Positions 1 through 10,743 of a stretch of 64,000 nt of DNA are shown in pieces. The DNA is taken from positions 3,596,001-3,660,000 of the forward strand of contig OZ024842.1 of assembly GCA_964017145.1 (NCBI GenBank), read 5' to 3'. This DNA is from Agrocybe praecox. Its lineage: Eukaryota; Basidiomycota; Agaricomycetes; Agaricales; Agrocybaceae. Numbering within the stretch: position 1 is the first letter of the stretch; every line of letters starts with the position of its first letter. The notes below the pieces were generated by a model. That model searched no databases. It had not been told where the DNA came from and was given only the letters and a program-made list of their open reading frames with translations. Made by a program: the position numbers and the translations under genes.

Positions 1-236
1 GCCCGCGCATATAAATTCAAAAGTTTGTAAATACCACCCACAGTGTTCTCAGGAATTTGGCGTACCTCGAAAACAACAAAGTTAGCGCAGAAATAATGAC
101 TGAAATCCTTGAAAATCTCTATTTTTCCAAGTTTCTTCTCATTGGCGGCGGGGAAACTGTTAACACCAGACATAGGGGTTGCTGGCACGTCAAGAGACAT
201 AATGACATTGGTGCTTATTTCAGCTGAGGCGGACAT
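1..236 (-). CDS. BTB/POZ protein, type B (5' end only, cut by window edge)
   Basis: The ATG at 236 opens a 57-residue first exon (66-236). It ends in a GTACG donor directly after the sequence FVVFE, exactly where the other BTB genes of this window end their first exon. The tract before it (LGKIEIFKDFSHYF) is Lys/Ile-rich like the N-termini of the type B genes at 4016-5041 and 33652-34760, which read KIVKNSRYY and KIVQNERYY. From position 65 downward the sequence is intron, and the BTB core lies outside the window. Its place downstream of a type A gene (1771-2670) on the same strand repeats the A-then-B order of the other two cassettes. BTB domains generally dimerise and often act as Cullin-3 adaptors; for this fungal family that role is inference. 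Confidence 0.72.
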   Translation of the reverse strand, partial: MSASAEISTNVIMSLDVPATPMSGVNSFPAANEKKLGKIEIFKDFSHYFCANFVVFEVRQIPENTVGGIYKLLNLYAR

Positions 237-432
237 CTCAGACAATGATGGTAAGAAGGAAAGGACATGAAAGTTCAATGCATGTACTACGAATCATGGG
301 AACCACAAAGTGACACGTGCCGGTTATCGATTAAATTAGGCGCCCGATGATAAAAGGCTTCGCAGCTAGCAATTACATCCTAAATCGACACCTTTTTACA
401 TCACTATTCGACTCTTCTCCCTTTTTTGCTCG

Positions 433-736
433 AAGACGGAGAAATCCCTAAAAAGGCTGACCTGAAAATTGTTGATGACCCATTGGATTTGGGATCAGAT
501 ATCGATTGCATAGCTCGTCCGAAGCGGTCGATAGAGGTTCAAACGCAGTGCAGGTGGCTGTGAAGAGTAACGGCATGATTGCTAATTTAGGATCTGCCGC
601 GGAAAATGTTCGTATTTCCTTAGCGAGCACGTCCCATACTGTGTTAAAACGTGCTACAGTCTTAGATACTATACAGAGTGTTTTTAAGCAGGAGAACGGC
701 AGAGAACTCGAGAAAGAGCAACCAGCGACGCCGTGA
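433..736 (+). other. Unrecognised coding-like fragment, frame-broken
   Basis: Two overlapping open stretches on the plus strand look protein-like but lie in different frames. One starts near 433 and reads EDGEIPKKADLKIVDDPLDL. The other runs about 479-736 with a helical composition (VLDTIQSVFKQ near its end). Neither has a convincing ATG or splice junction joining them. The most likely reading is a relic exon or chance ORF. I do not recognise a family. Confidence 0.2.
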
Positions 737-1770
737 ACCCCTGCCACAATCAGTGTGTTCTAATCGGGCTGTCTGTGACATCTTGTGACACATAAGCAGT
801 ATGCGCGGAAATACGCAAATAAGCGTCGCTTATGCATTTCTGACCACGTTTCCTGATTTACGTATTCAGCAAGTATTCAGCCCTTTTCCAACCAAGACGA
901 CATAAATGAGCACATGTGATTATGGTAAGTAAACAACCTTTTCGTGAACATAGGGCGTGCCAAGTTGGCCAACTCACCTTTGCCAACCAGGCTTGTCGTT
1001 CTCGAACACCTACACCTCCTCGCATCCCATACGACATCCTTCCCTGCACAGAACCAGCATACAAAACCACTTCAAAACTATGCCCTGCACTCGTCCACAA
1101 GGTCTGCCGATGAAAGAACCATCCCATACGACGTTTTGGTGTTTTTTTTTTTGAGATGGGTAATACCGTAAAGACAAGGGAATCGACGTACATGTGAGTC
1201 GTGAATCTGGGCTGCTCTTCTTAGTACATATCTCCACAGTATCTATCCACGACGTCCGCCGACGAGCAACAAACGAGCGAAACGCTGGGGACGTCCCACA
1301 CACTCCATTGCATCCTCTTTTTTTGCGTACATCACGACTATAGTAGTACATTTACTTTTATTGTGTACTGCTTCATTTGAGCCTTGTTAGCTAAGTAGAA
1401 TAGAAGAATCGAAAATATCATTCTTCGCGTTTTCATGTTATGAATTTTTGAACGTCTGGCACTGAGCAAAAAAAAGAAAAAAGAAGTACATATAAAGACC
1501 TAATTCTAGCTTTTTTTACATATCTGTAACGACTTTCTAGCTCTGCTGGATCTAGCATGACCTCTTTAGTACAATCGGACATGTCATGGTATATCTAGCA
1601 TGTGAGGTAGCAGGCTGGCTTTGATAGATTAGTAATTACCAAATACGCTTTTTAGTTGCGTACGATCTTCCTGATGCTGTAGGAGGACTATGACCAAGTT
1701 TGCTGGATGAATATAAATCCCTTTTGGCAGCACTGTGATCACTGCCGGAATTTGTGTTATCTTCGTGACT
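737..1770. other. Intergenic, no gene seen
   Basis: Short ORFs only, in conflicting frames and with non-ATG starts, plus several A/T runs near 1140 and 1470. The part near 1771 is the 3' flank of the minus-strand BTB gene. I see no RNA gene or clear repeat. Confidence 0.5.
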
Positions 1771-2670
1771 CTAGAACGGGATCTCAACTCCTGGTTCCCG
1801 GAATGCTGCCTCTTCAAACTTGATGGCGTCAAGCTCATCCTCAAAAGCTTTGCGAACTGCAGAGGAGGGATCCACGTTAACCCTAAGCAATCTTTGCTCC
1901 CGAATTCGAAAGATTCGATATGCCGTCGTGATGTTGTCCAAATCTAATTTAACCGCTTCTTGGTCGGTCATCGGAGACGAGGCTCGAACATAGTCCACCA
2001 AGCCAGATAGGACCCAGGAGGAGACCTTGTGCGCCCGGCCGAGTTGAACCTTCTGCATTGAAGTGAGTTCCTTCATGCGCTCAATCTCCGCTATTGCTAA
2101 GGCTCGAAGTTTGGTGAAGTACCATTTCGTTGAGAGTTTCAAAATTGATATCCATTTCGGCGTCGTTAGAGAAAGTCGCAATGTGGCACTTCTAGACTCA
2201 GAATGTAGGTCATTACAATGTTCTTCTCATTGTATCGCTATGAATTGGATCGAGAACTCACAGTGGATACAATGCCTCCAGCAAGTTGCGAAAGTCTTCA
2301 CTGCTGAATTCGCTTGGTAGAATTATTGGATTGTCTTCGTCTGACCCTTCTCTATTCTCTCCAGGCTGTGGAAGTCTAAACATGCCTCCAAAAAGTTGGG
2401 AATCTTTGGAAAGAAGATATGTTGGGATACGGAAAAGACGGCTTCCAACCTATACAATAAGATAGGATAAGTGGGTAAGTTGGGTGAAGTATCCTCGAAG
2501 ACTTGTAAAAGCTCAAGATATCTTACCTGGAAGACCATGAAAGAGTCGTCAATATAATAGTCTTCGTCTTTTGGGAGTAGCAGGACGGCCGCCTCCTCTT
2601 TAGAAGAACCGGGGACAGTACACGTGGTCTCTTCCCAGTCGATTAGTGCACAAGTTGTTTCCTCTGACAT
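1771..2670 (-). CDS. BTB/POZ protein, type A
   Basis: Three exons, complement(1771-2191, 2262-2449, 2527-2670), give 250 residues with GTAAGA and GTGAGT donors. Exon 1 ends in YYIDDSFMVFQ, exon 2 holds the BTB core (LFRIPTYLLSKDSQLFGGMF, then IILPSEF and LLEALYP), and exon 3 carries the helical post-BTB region (TPKWISILKLSTKW, KVQLGRAHKVSSW, FRIREQRLL). The same intron positions recur in every BTB gene of the window. The length fits the short BTB-only proteins expanded in Agaricomycetes. There are no Kelch, MATH or zinc-finger partners and no lysine tail; the protein ends VEIPF. By family knowledge it is probably a nuclear or cytosolic protein-interaction adaptor; its partner is unknown. ATG 2670 was chosen because the longer frame has no upstream ATG. 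Confidence 0.88.
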
Positions 2671-3569
2671 GACTTTACGATGATACTGAGTCGATTTTGT
2701 GAAAAACAGCTGAGAACAACCGCAAGGACTCTTCAATGAGCTTTTTCGACTTTATCGATGAAAATAAGCGCCCTACTTCCTCGTGACTTAACCACCGTCA
2801 CCTGATTTCCAATCCGCAAAAAAAAACCAAGGTGTGTCACTGTGTATTGGTTTTTTCTCTGCCCCTGGACCCCTGGTCAAATGGAAAGGTCCAGTGAGCG
2901 ATTCAGTCCGCAACTTTTGTTGGAGTTGGGACTTGCATTGCAAAGGCTCGTACGCAATTGCTTTCTTTCGGTTCAATGTCGAGGGATCGAAGGACTGTCA
3001 GGATTCAGAAAATATTTGGAAGTTCCAGATGTTTTGCAAGTCGATAGATTCATGGGGCTCTCTAGCTATGCAGAAAAGCTTTAAGTTAACATTGGGCCTT
3101 GAAATTGCTTACGCTGAAATACGACGAAACTGCGTACGCACCTAATTCTGAGACAATATCCGAAGATCTGTCCCTGTCAGAATGCCTACTCCAGGGCTTG
3201 TCTTCCATATGCTTCACTACATTGTTAGCTACGGAAGTCAAACGCGTATAGTTCCTAGGAGGCCACACTGTAAGAGGGACACTAATTGCATAGTAGGTGA
3301 TTCGTGATTGTGAACGGTGGCGCAAATTTGAAATGACTCTTGTGAAGTTTGAATTTGAACGGTTGAGCCAATTCTTGTCGCCGGTCGGGATATGAATTTA
3401 ATGATAGCATCAATAGCAAATAGACGGCAAATAGGCAACTACAACCACTTTATTCCTTTCGAAAATTCGAAGCAGGTGCAAATGAGTGAAGCAGACTCCA
3501 GAAGCACCAAAAGCGGTCCGATATACCAAGAAAGTGGGATTTTGACAATCGACAGAGAAAAAACTTTAG
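2671..3569. other. Intergenic, no gene supported
   Basis: ORFs of 60-103 codons occur on both strands (for example 2834-3145 plus and 3086-3325 minus), but none has a recognisable domain or a consistent exon structure. In cassette order this space separates a decayed DUF7330-like copy (3570-3878) from the BTB type A gene and probably contains that BTB gene's promoter. Confidence 0.45.
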
Positions 3570-3878
3570 TTATACTATAAATGTTATTGCCGCATTGGTC
3601 GTCTCGACAGTAACCTCTCCCCTTGGAAATGTTCCCCAGAGGACCCTACCCGACATATCTTTATCTATCCATTCGCTAGTGGCGATCCTAGTTCTATTCT
3701 TTCCACTTGGATCTTCAATATCCGGACGTCGCACAACCTTTGGCGCCCCTCGCCCTGTAGTATGCAGCTCATAGAATACTTCGAAGGCAGGCTTCAACTT
3801 GGAAACGCGGACATGGCCATTTGTCCCCAATCTATGATAGTGTCTGGTTAAATGTTTCCTGTTTTGAAATGTCCTCAA
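3570..3878 (-). pseudogene. Decayed 3' exon of DUF7330-like membrane-protein gene
   Basis: The minus-strand frame 3570-3878 matches the last about 85 residues of the intact gene at 6575-8214 nearly word for word: APKVVRRPDI, DPSGKNRTR, SGRVLWGTF, GEVTVETTNA. The tract before this (NGHVRVSKLKPAF versus NGRVHVSLNPAS) is already eroded. Upstream exons and the transmembrane segment are missing, although a faint splice-acceptor-like TTTTGCAG remains near 3925. It is therefore a truncated duplicate. It sits directly 3' of the BTB type B gene and 5' of the BTB type A gene at 1771-2670, so it marks the start of a second cassette copy. Confidence 0.82.
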
Positions 3879-4015
3879 TTCTCACTTTGACGTTGAGCTT
3901 TCAATAGTGAGAAAGATAACTGCAAAATAAAAATAAAAAACACGTCTGGCCATTGCGATATAAATTCAATTGATATCATTTATTTAATGACCGGCAATCC
4001 GGTAACTCACCTGAG

Positions 4016-5041
4016 TTAACTTTCCCTCTGCATTATTTCCCTCTCTTGTTTGTCTGCAAGCATTCTTTTCAACTGATTTCTCGCTTCCTCTCTCACTCTC
4101 TCTTTTTCCCGCTCAACAGCCTTCCTCTTATTTTCCTCTTCAGCCAATTCTTTCTCCGTTTTCAATGCCATTTCCCTCATTCGCTCACTCTCCGCATCCG
4201 GTTGCTTGTAGGCGCTTTCAGCTACCTTTAAACGTTGAATTTCCTCTCCAAAAAGGTTTGGGAAATCCTCCTCTGATATTGAACGACTTATGCGGGTTTC
4301 GCGAATCCAGAATAGTTTCAGCGTAGTGGACATGTCATTGTCCGAGTCCAACTCAAAACCTTCGTCATCGCTGATAGGCTCTTTTCTGGTAGCTAGGTCG
4401 CGAAGTCCTTTTTCCACCCAGTGAGAGATAGAGAGCTTTCTACCCAACACGACTTTCTTGACGGGTGTCAATGCAGCGAGACGGTCCAATTCGCTTATGG
4501 CCATCTCCCGGATACGGAGGAAACTCCACTCGGAGGAGATAAAAAGGACAGAAATCCATTCCTCTTGCGAGAGAATAATCTCCAAAGACGCATTCCTATA
4601 AGAAAAATTGGCAGATTCAAATCCTGATTTCAACCGTGCGGTGAAAAACGAACCACCCACTGGATTGGATACATGAATTTCAGCAAGCACTTGAAATCAT
4701 CACGGCGAATGCCTTTTAAATCTATGAAATCATAGTGTCCATAAGCATGTATAGGGCTGGTATCCTCGTTTTCTATCCCTTCATTGGGAGATGTCAATCC
4801 AAAAATCTCGGAGAAGCGTGGTGATTCCGTCAGGAACATATTCTTTGGAACCTTGAATAACCGCTTTTCAACCTATAACGCGTATATGTACTTGAACAAT
4901 ATCCGGAGAACTGGAAAATGGGCACCGTTTACTCACATTGAAAACCACGAAATCAGTATCCAGATAGTAGCGGCTATTTTTAACAATTTTGGTCTTCCCT
5001 TTGTTGTGCTCTCGGTGGCTCAGGAGGTCAGTGGTAGACAT
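4016..5041 (-). CDS. BTB/POZ protein, type B, with C-terminal coiled coil
   Basis: Exons complement(4016-4595, 4661-4872, 4937-5041) encode 298 residues. Exon 1 ends YYLDTDFVVFN. Exon 2 carries the BTB core (RLFKVPKNMFLTESPRFSEI), and exon 3 begins the helical post-BTB part (EEWISVLFISSEWSF, KVVLGRKLSISHWV). The last about 70 residues are almost wholly charged (ERMREMALKTEKELAEEE and on), a strong coiled-coil signature absent from type A paralogs. The closest relative in the window is 33652-34760, which has the same exon borders and the same coiled-coil tail. The tail suggests self-association beyond the BTB dimer (inference). ATG 5041 is the first in frame. Confidence 0.88.
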
Positions 5042-5400
5042 AATACGAGCAATAGATGAAATCAACGAGTAAACTATGGAGACGAAATAGAGTCAAAAAC
5101 AACCTAGAATCCCAGGAAATCAGCCGTCACAAATGGTGGTTAGTCATCTTGGCACGAGGCGTTGCCAACACGTGTCAATCGTTATCGATGTAAATACTAG
5201 GCGCCCGTTTGAATGGCGCATTTACCTGCTAGCATCATGGGATGCATAAACTCAGAAATACGGAGTGCTCAAAGCAACTATTCACATCTTTTTAATGGAT
5301 CGGACTCATGAAACGTAGGTTGTGAGTTCAGGTTTAGGCTTATAGTATCGCAATAAGGCAATGGTTATTGTGCACGTTACGATTTATCCGAGTCGTCTGC

Positions 5401-6382
5401 TTATCGCCGACCTCTTTTTACCTGTATAGGACTGGGCGTAACAGTGGGTTCAGACATGGCAGACACATTTTCTGTAAACTCGGGAGAAGGGGGTTCCAGA
5501 ATTTCCGGTGGGGGTGGTCTGGAGGGGGATTTAAATGGTATATCCGGTACAACTTCCTGAAAGGCCTCTTCATGAGTTCGAATTTCACGCAGCTCTTCCT
5601 TGAAGGCCTCTTCTATCTCCTGAGCAATTATGCCTACGACTCGCAGCAACTTTCGCTCGCGAATTCGACAAAGCCTATAAGCCGTCCCAATGGAACCCAA
5701 GTCCAAATCTATCGAACACTCGATAGTTATTGGAGACGATGCCCCAATTAGCTCTGAGAATCCTTTGATCACCCATTTTGAGACCTTTTGATCCCTGCCT
5801 AGCTGAACCTTTTGAAGGGAAGAGAGCTCGTCTAAGCGTTCGAGCTCGAATATAGCCTGTGCTCGAAGTCTACCAATGAACCACGTATTGGACAGCTTCA
5901 GAACAGAGATCCATTTTGGAGTCGTCAAGGAAAGCCTCAAAGATGTTTGGCTAAGTAAAGAAATCGATACAAATCAGCTCCTTGGGCAAACACGAGGCCA
6001 TAAAGGCATTTCTTACAGTGGATACAATGCTTCCAGTAAGTTTTCAAAGTCGACGCTGAGAACGTTCTCTGGCAATACAATCGGATTATCCGGAGATGAT
6101 CCTTCGATGTTTGTCGCAGATTGTGGAAGCTTGAACATTCCTGCAAAGATGGGCGCTTCCGCAAATATGTACGTCGGAACACGAAATAAACAATTTTCAA
6201 CCTAATAAAAAGATGTCTGGACACATTCCATGGTAGTATTTGCAAAGGTTGCTCACCTGGAAAACCATGAAGGTGCTCTCTATGTAATAATCCTCATCTC
6301 TTTCATAGGACATTAAATCGGATGTCGTTATTTGTTGAGACGCTTGCGATTCGGAGCTGAAGCTGGAAGCCGAGGGTAACAT
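5401..6382 (-). CDS. BTB/POZ protein, type A, with basic C-terminus
   Basis: Exons complement(5401-5950, 6017-6201, 6257-6382) give 286 residues. Exon 1 ends DEDYYIESTFMVFQ. The BTB core in exon 2 (LFRVPTYIFAEAPIFAGMF, LPENVLSVDFENLLEALYP) is almost identical to that of the frameshifted gene at 32372-33475. Exon 3 adds TPKWISVLKLSNTWF and KVQLGRDQKVSKWV, then a proline-rich stretch (SRPPPPEILEPPSPEF) and a basic end (KRGRR). The basic end parallels the lysine tails of other BTB genes here and could be a nuclear localisation signal. The gene lies between the intact DUF7330-like gene (6575-8214) and the type B gene, all on the minus strand with gaps of about 190 and 360 bp. Confidence 0.9.
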
Positions 6383-6574
6383 AACATTCACCTCGACTCC
6401 GGAGTCTGACTAATTAGCGACGTTGAAAAAGTGATTCAATGGAGCAGGACGCAAATAAGATGAAGGTCAGGCATAAGGAACTGATTGTTAGCGTGTTGGA
6501 CTCGTGTGAAGACAGCTAAATTTAGCGAAGGATTTTATCAACCAGTACCATACATTTTTGAACAAAAACAATAA

Positions 6575-8214
6575 TTAAACCACAAAGATTATAGGCGCAT
6601 TCGTCGTCTCGACAGTAACCTCTCCCCTTAGAAATGTCCCCCAGAGGACCCTACCCGACACATCATTATCTATCCAATCTCCAGTGACAACCCTAGTTCT
6701 ATTTTTTCCACTTGGATCTTTAATATCCGGACGTCGCACAACCTTTGGCGCCTCTCGCCCTGTAGTATGCAGCTTATAGGATACTTCGGAGGCAGGGTTC
6801 AAGGAAACGTGGACACGGCCATTGGTCGTAATGCCCTGATATTTTAGTCTAGAATCAGAAGGTGCGCTTTGGAAATCGACCGTAAGGCCAGCGTTGGACG
6901 TGGTGGTCGAAATATCGTAAAACGGCTCGCGCGACATGACACGGTTTGTCAAGCTGAAGTTAGCTGTGATAAGTCTGTTGAAAAAGAGTGAAAAGAATAA
7001 TGTATCAGAAAGCAAGGAGTACGCACCCGTTGGATGCGCGTGCACTGAAAAAGGGAGGTGTGTATTGCTGTTCCAGACCGACATCAACCCGAATTGCAGC
7101 TTGAGTTGTCAATAAAATCAGATTCTGCGTAGCATTAAAAACGCCTTCGATGTCCCCGTTGGTTGTACTGAACCATCCATTGTGAACGGAAACGGACTAC
7201 AGCAAATTTCAATCAAATTTCAGTTACTTGGGACTTAAATCATTGTAATTTCGATTAAGCACTTACCTCAACACGAATTCTTCCATTCGTCCCTTTCAGG
7301 CGCAAGTTGTTGAAGGTAACCGTTCCGTTTGTATCCACGATCTCATGGCTAGTATTCGGAACTTCCGCGTCAAAGTCCATGACAAGAGCAGAGGTTGTAA
7401 TTTTTGGTAGAATGAATTCCAAGTAATAATCCACAGGACGCAGGTTATGTCCATATTTAAGATCGTATTCCGGTGTCTAGCGCTCAGTGAGTTACTTGTC
7501 TCTAAGGTCTGGGCTATTTAACGACTGAAATGAGTACTCACAAAGATACCCACACCTTCTGCAATGACCCCTGTTTGCCAATCTCTGCGCCTCAATCGGC
7601 AGGTTTTCGTCAACTCCAATGCTTTCTTGTGGCGATATGAAATCTTCACATGCACTGAGGCGAAGCCCACTCTTTGTTCTGCCGACGTCCTCATTTTGAT
7701 GTGACCGCCGATATTGTGTCCTCCCGAACGAAGAAGGCTGCGTCCCATCAAAGATGGAAAATTGCTGTATCCTGAGAGCGGTATTTCAAGCGATGTTTTC
7801 GACTCATATCGCCACGACTCTCCATCCCGGCTCTTGCTAATCGGATGCCAGCTATCTTTTTGTAGGCACTCTTGCGTGATATCTCCATATACTGGCCACA
7901 TATATCGAGGGACGTACTGTCCATATTGCATAAATGAATCAACTTTTCGGTCGAGTCTGACACATTTATCATGTACTTACGATGTGTCGATAATAGACCC
8001 AAGGTACAGCGCTCAAGAGCAAACAAGCGACGGCGGTCACAAAAAATGCTTTGAGAGACCACCAGCGTAAAAACCTTCCACTCTGTCCCGAATAATCAAC
8101 CTTAGAAAGCTGGCCTTCCTCTTCGTCTCGATGATGTTTTAAGTCCGATTGTGGTTGCAAACTTTGCTGTGCATCACCAGCGATCGCTCGTGCACCAAAT
8201 CCTTGGAGATACAT
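6575..8214 (-). CDS. Single-pass membrane protein with beta-rich ectodomain (DUF7330-like)
   Basis: Five exons, complement(6575-6974, 7027-7196, 7267-7476, 7542-7916, 7981-8214), encode 462 residues. Residues 1-50 are hydrophilic with an acidic patch (HHRDEEEGQ). Residues about 53-75 form one transmembrane helix (AFFVTAVACLLLSAVPWVYY) flanked by basic residues, so a type II anchor is likely. The rest is a repetitive beta-strand pattern of short Asn-Gly turns (TNGTVTF, GTNGRIRVE, TTNGDIEG) ending in VETTNAPIIFVV, reminiscent of DUF4097/adhesin-like beta-solenoids. I believe this is the family called DUF7330, but the name is from memory. The exon layout matches 48546-50153 and 62936-64000 exactly. 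Function is unknown; a cell-surface or lumenal role is inference. Confidence 0.85.
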
Positions 8215-8610
8215 TACTTACAAGCGACGGTGAAAAGACAAGAGAACATATAGCTTCAGGCCTTAACGTGAGATATGAGAGGAATAACGTGGGAAGTGTC
8301 CACGCGACCGAGACGACAACGTCCTACAAGCATATAATTAGAGTATTCTGGATATCACCTGGCCAGGAATATGAACATACAGGTATAGCATCCTGAGCCC
8401 TGCGTTCTTTTCATCGCCGAGGAAGTCGGGTATGAATCCTGTTTCTGGCTTGAAAAGCTTCGATTTGACACTCACTACTAGGTTGTAATTTTGATCAGGT
8501 AATGTCTCTCATTCGCCGTACCCAGGATTAAACCCTTTGATTGCAAGACTTGCAAATATCATTTAAAACACTCTATACCTGTAGAGAAGTGACAGGAAGA
8601 AAAGATCGGA
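8215..8610. other. Intergenic (promoter side of the DUF7330-like gene)
   Basis: About 400 bp between the start of the membrane-protein gene and the LSM4 relic. Only an 81-codon frame without support is present. It should hold the promoter of the minus-strand gene at 8214. Confidence 0.4.
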
Positions 8611-8850
8611 ACGTACTCTATAAAGCCAAGGATATTTGATCTATTCGATCTCATGAGCAAAATATCGTAGACGGTATTAAGCCAACGTACCGTGCTTCCT
8701 TGGCTGTGGTATTTCTTCAGCTTCCAGATTCTGCCCCCATCAATATTGGTTTGGCATGCATCTCTTGTGCAATACTTATGGAATTGTGGCAGTTGATTAA
8801 ATCTCTATCAGACGTTTTCCTGCCCTTGACGTCGACAAAGCCGTAAGATA
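8611..8850 (-). pseudogene. Degenerate tandem copy of LSM4
   Basis: Read on the minus strand, 8842-8670 mirrors the Sm-core exon of the intact LSM4 just downstream: VDVKGRKT for [15 protein letters not shown] for LVNCDNF, and in a shifted frame QTNIDGGRIWKLKK for [14 protein letters not shown], then GST followed by a GTACGT donor. Further along, GATCGAATAG followed by ATCAAATATC copies the next intron/exon border of LSM4. Frameshifts, missing 5' and 3' exons and altered Sm residues make it non-functional. Because the intron is retained it arose by DNA duplication, not retroposition. Confidence 0.8.
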
Positions 8851-9289
8851 GAATCGGTGAACCCAAACTGAGCAGGCTGGGCTTGAGCTGGGGGTTAGTC
8901 CAAAGCAACCTGTCCCGTATTTGTTGAACTCGAGGAGAATCGAGTTCGTGGAATGTATTCGTCGAGCTTAGCATTTCGGCGTTTGACCACGCTACTAGCA
9001 GAATTCGGCGCAGCGAATCGAATGTTGAAAAAAGGGTGCACGCAAACGGGAGCATGTAAGTATCATCGGTGCGCTACTTTGTTTCTAGTGTGTCCTTTTT
9101 CCATCGCCAATGGCAATAATCGATGTGTCAGTGCGGCTGTCAGAAATAAAACATTTATACAGAAGATGGACAAGGCCTACAAAATATGTGGATATGGTAC
9201 TTAGCGTCATGGTATTAGCCTCAACTCAAAAACATGGCTGACATGGTATGCCATGGTAGAACAGGAGAAACAAGAAGTTCAGCCAAGCA
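8851..9289. other. Spacer between LSM4 relic and LSM4
   Basis: This contains the 3' flank of LSM4 and a minus-strand ATG frame beginning MLPF at 9055. The frame resembles the LSM4 start MLPL by two or three residues only and runs into the relic. No independent gene is supported. Confidence 0.35.
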
Positions 9290-9927
9290 TCATGCTCCTC
9301 TGCCCCGCCCTCTGCCACCTCGCATGGGTCCACCTCGTCCACCACGGCCTGGGAAGAAAGATTAGCCAACAAACAAGCTCGAGAAGCAAGTTTCGTACCA
9401 CCTCGTGCAGCACCGCGAGCTAAAGAAAGAAACTTAGGAACGTGGCCGGTCAACGAAGCAAGGGTACTCACCACCACCGACGTGTGTCCCTCTTGAACTT
9501 CTATTAGCATCGCGGGCTCTATTCTGCTCCTCTTTGACAACATCCAGTAGTTGGTCGGGTACTCGAAGATATTTGATCTATGCGATCGAGTAAATACCAG
9601 CATCGCAAGAAAGAATGAGTCAATATACCGTGCTTCCTCGAATGTAGCATTCCTTCAGCTTCCAAAACCTGTCACCATCGGGATTTGTCTGGTAGACCTC
9701 TCTCAGCGTGATATTCATGAAGTTGTCGCAGTTGACTAGATGTCCATTAAGTGTTTCCCCATTCTTGAGCTCGACAAGCTATAACAAAGAAGTTAAGTAA
9801 ACTGAGTCGAGTCAGGCGCACTGTACACACCATAGGCTTGTTTTGAGCAGCTGTGAGAAGAGATAAGGGCAACTATAGTATCCCGCTTTCAGCAACATAA
9901 GGATTATATGAAGTTGTAACATACCAT
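9290..9927 (-). CDS. LSM4: U6 snRNA-associated Sm-like protein LSm4
   Basis: Six exons, complement(9290-9348, 9399-9419, 9472-9577, 9629-9778, 9831-9872, 9925-9927), encode 126 residues. The start codon alone forms the first coding exon, followed by [14 protein letters not shown], the Sm1 motif ([30 protein letters not shown]), [15 protein letters not shown] and the Sm2 motif IKYLRVPD. The tail is Arg/Gly-rich ([17 protein letters not shown]), as expected of LSm4. The protein is a subunit of the LSm2-8 ring that binds the U6 snRNA 3' end in the nucleus and of the LSm1-7 ring in cytoplasmic mRNA decay. RG repeats are usual arginine-methylation targets. All introns are GT-AG and the exon sum is in frame. 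A 21-nt micro-exon lies inside the RG tail. Confidence 0.95.
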
Positions 9928-10743
9928 TGCGTCAAAGATTAAGCATTAGTTTGGTGGTACGTCGAATAACGACGACGCGTTTTCGATTTCCGCTGGTAAA
10001 ACGTGACGCAAACTTTTCACGTGGCTTTCGGCTAACGCCGGGCGCTTTAAGGTTTGTCGTTATCACGGTTTTATCTCAAAAAGCCTGTCTTCCAGGACTC
10101 TTCCTCAGGCTGTACATGATGAAGGCTCATAAAGTTTGCACCGCTGCTTTGTAATAGTTTTCTAAGCTCTAGAGCAGGCTGGGCTAAATTACTTCCGAAG
10201 AAGTAAGTAGTGCTCGTACCTTACCTTATGGTCTACTTGAACATCCGCGACTACGTATTTGGTAACTTGGATCCAGAGATACGAGGTACGTACGAATGTC
10301 ATTCCCTTCATGGGCTTTCAAATCGATAATTCCGTGACACAGGTGGAGTGCCGTCGCTATCCTCGGTGTGTTTCGAAATTCGTGGCAGAACCTGCTTTTA
10401 TACAATGGTTAAACTGATAGCTCCTGTTCTAAAAAAGACCGGAGGATAGACTCGATATTAATATTATACGGTAAGAAGCTACATTATCGTGACATGTATA
10501 TACGAACGAATGCTCAAAAGAAGATCTGCTATAGGTTCAACTCCCACCGATGATTATCGAACAGATATCCATCGGCATCTATTGCTCTCCTTCTGCAGGT
10601 ATTCTGTCATTACCGATGAGTACGAGTACGAGCTGAGAGTGGGTACATTTACAACTGTATGTTCTCTTCTTTCACACCCTGCCACTTGCTCCCATTTGAG
10701 CTTACAATCGTGTAGGTGGAAAAAAACTATAGCAGGTCATTAA
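9928..10743. other. Intergenic, LSM4 promoter side, no gene seen
   Basis: Plus-strand frames of 75-84 codons (9927-10154 and 10489-10743) have no recognisable domain, and the first uses a non-ATG start. This stretch should include the LSM4 promoter. Confidence 0.4.
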
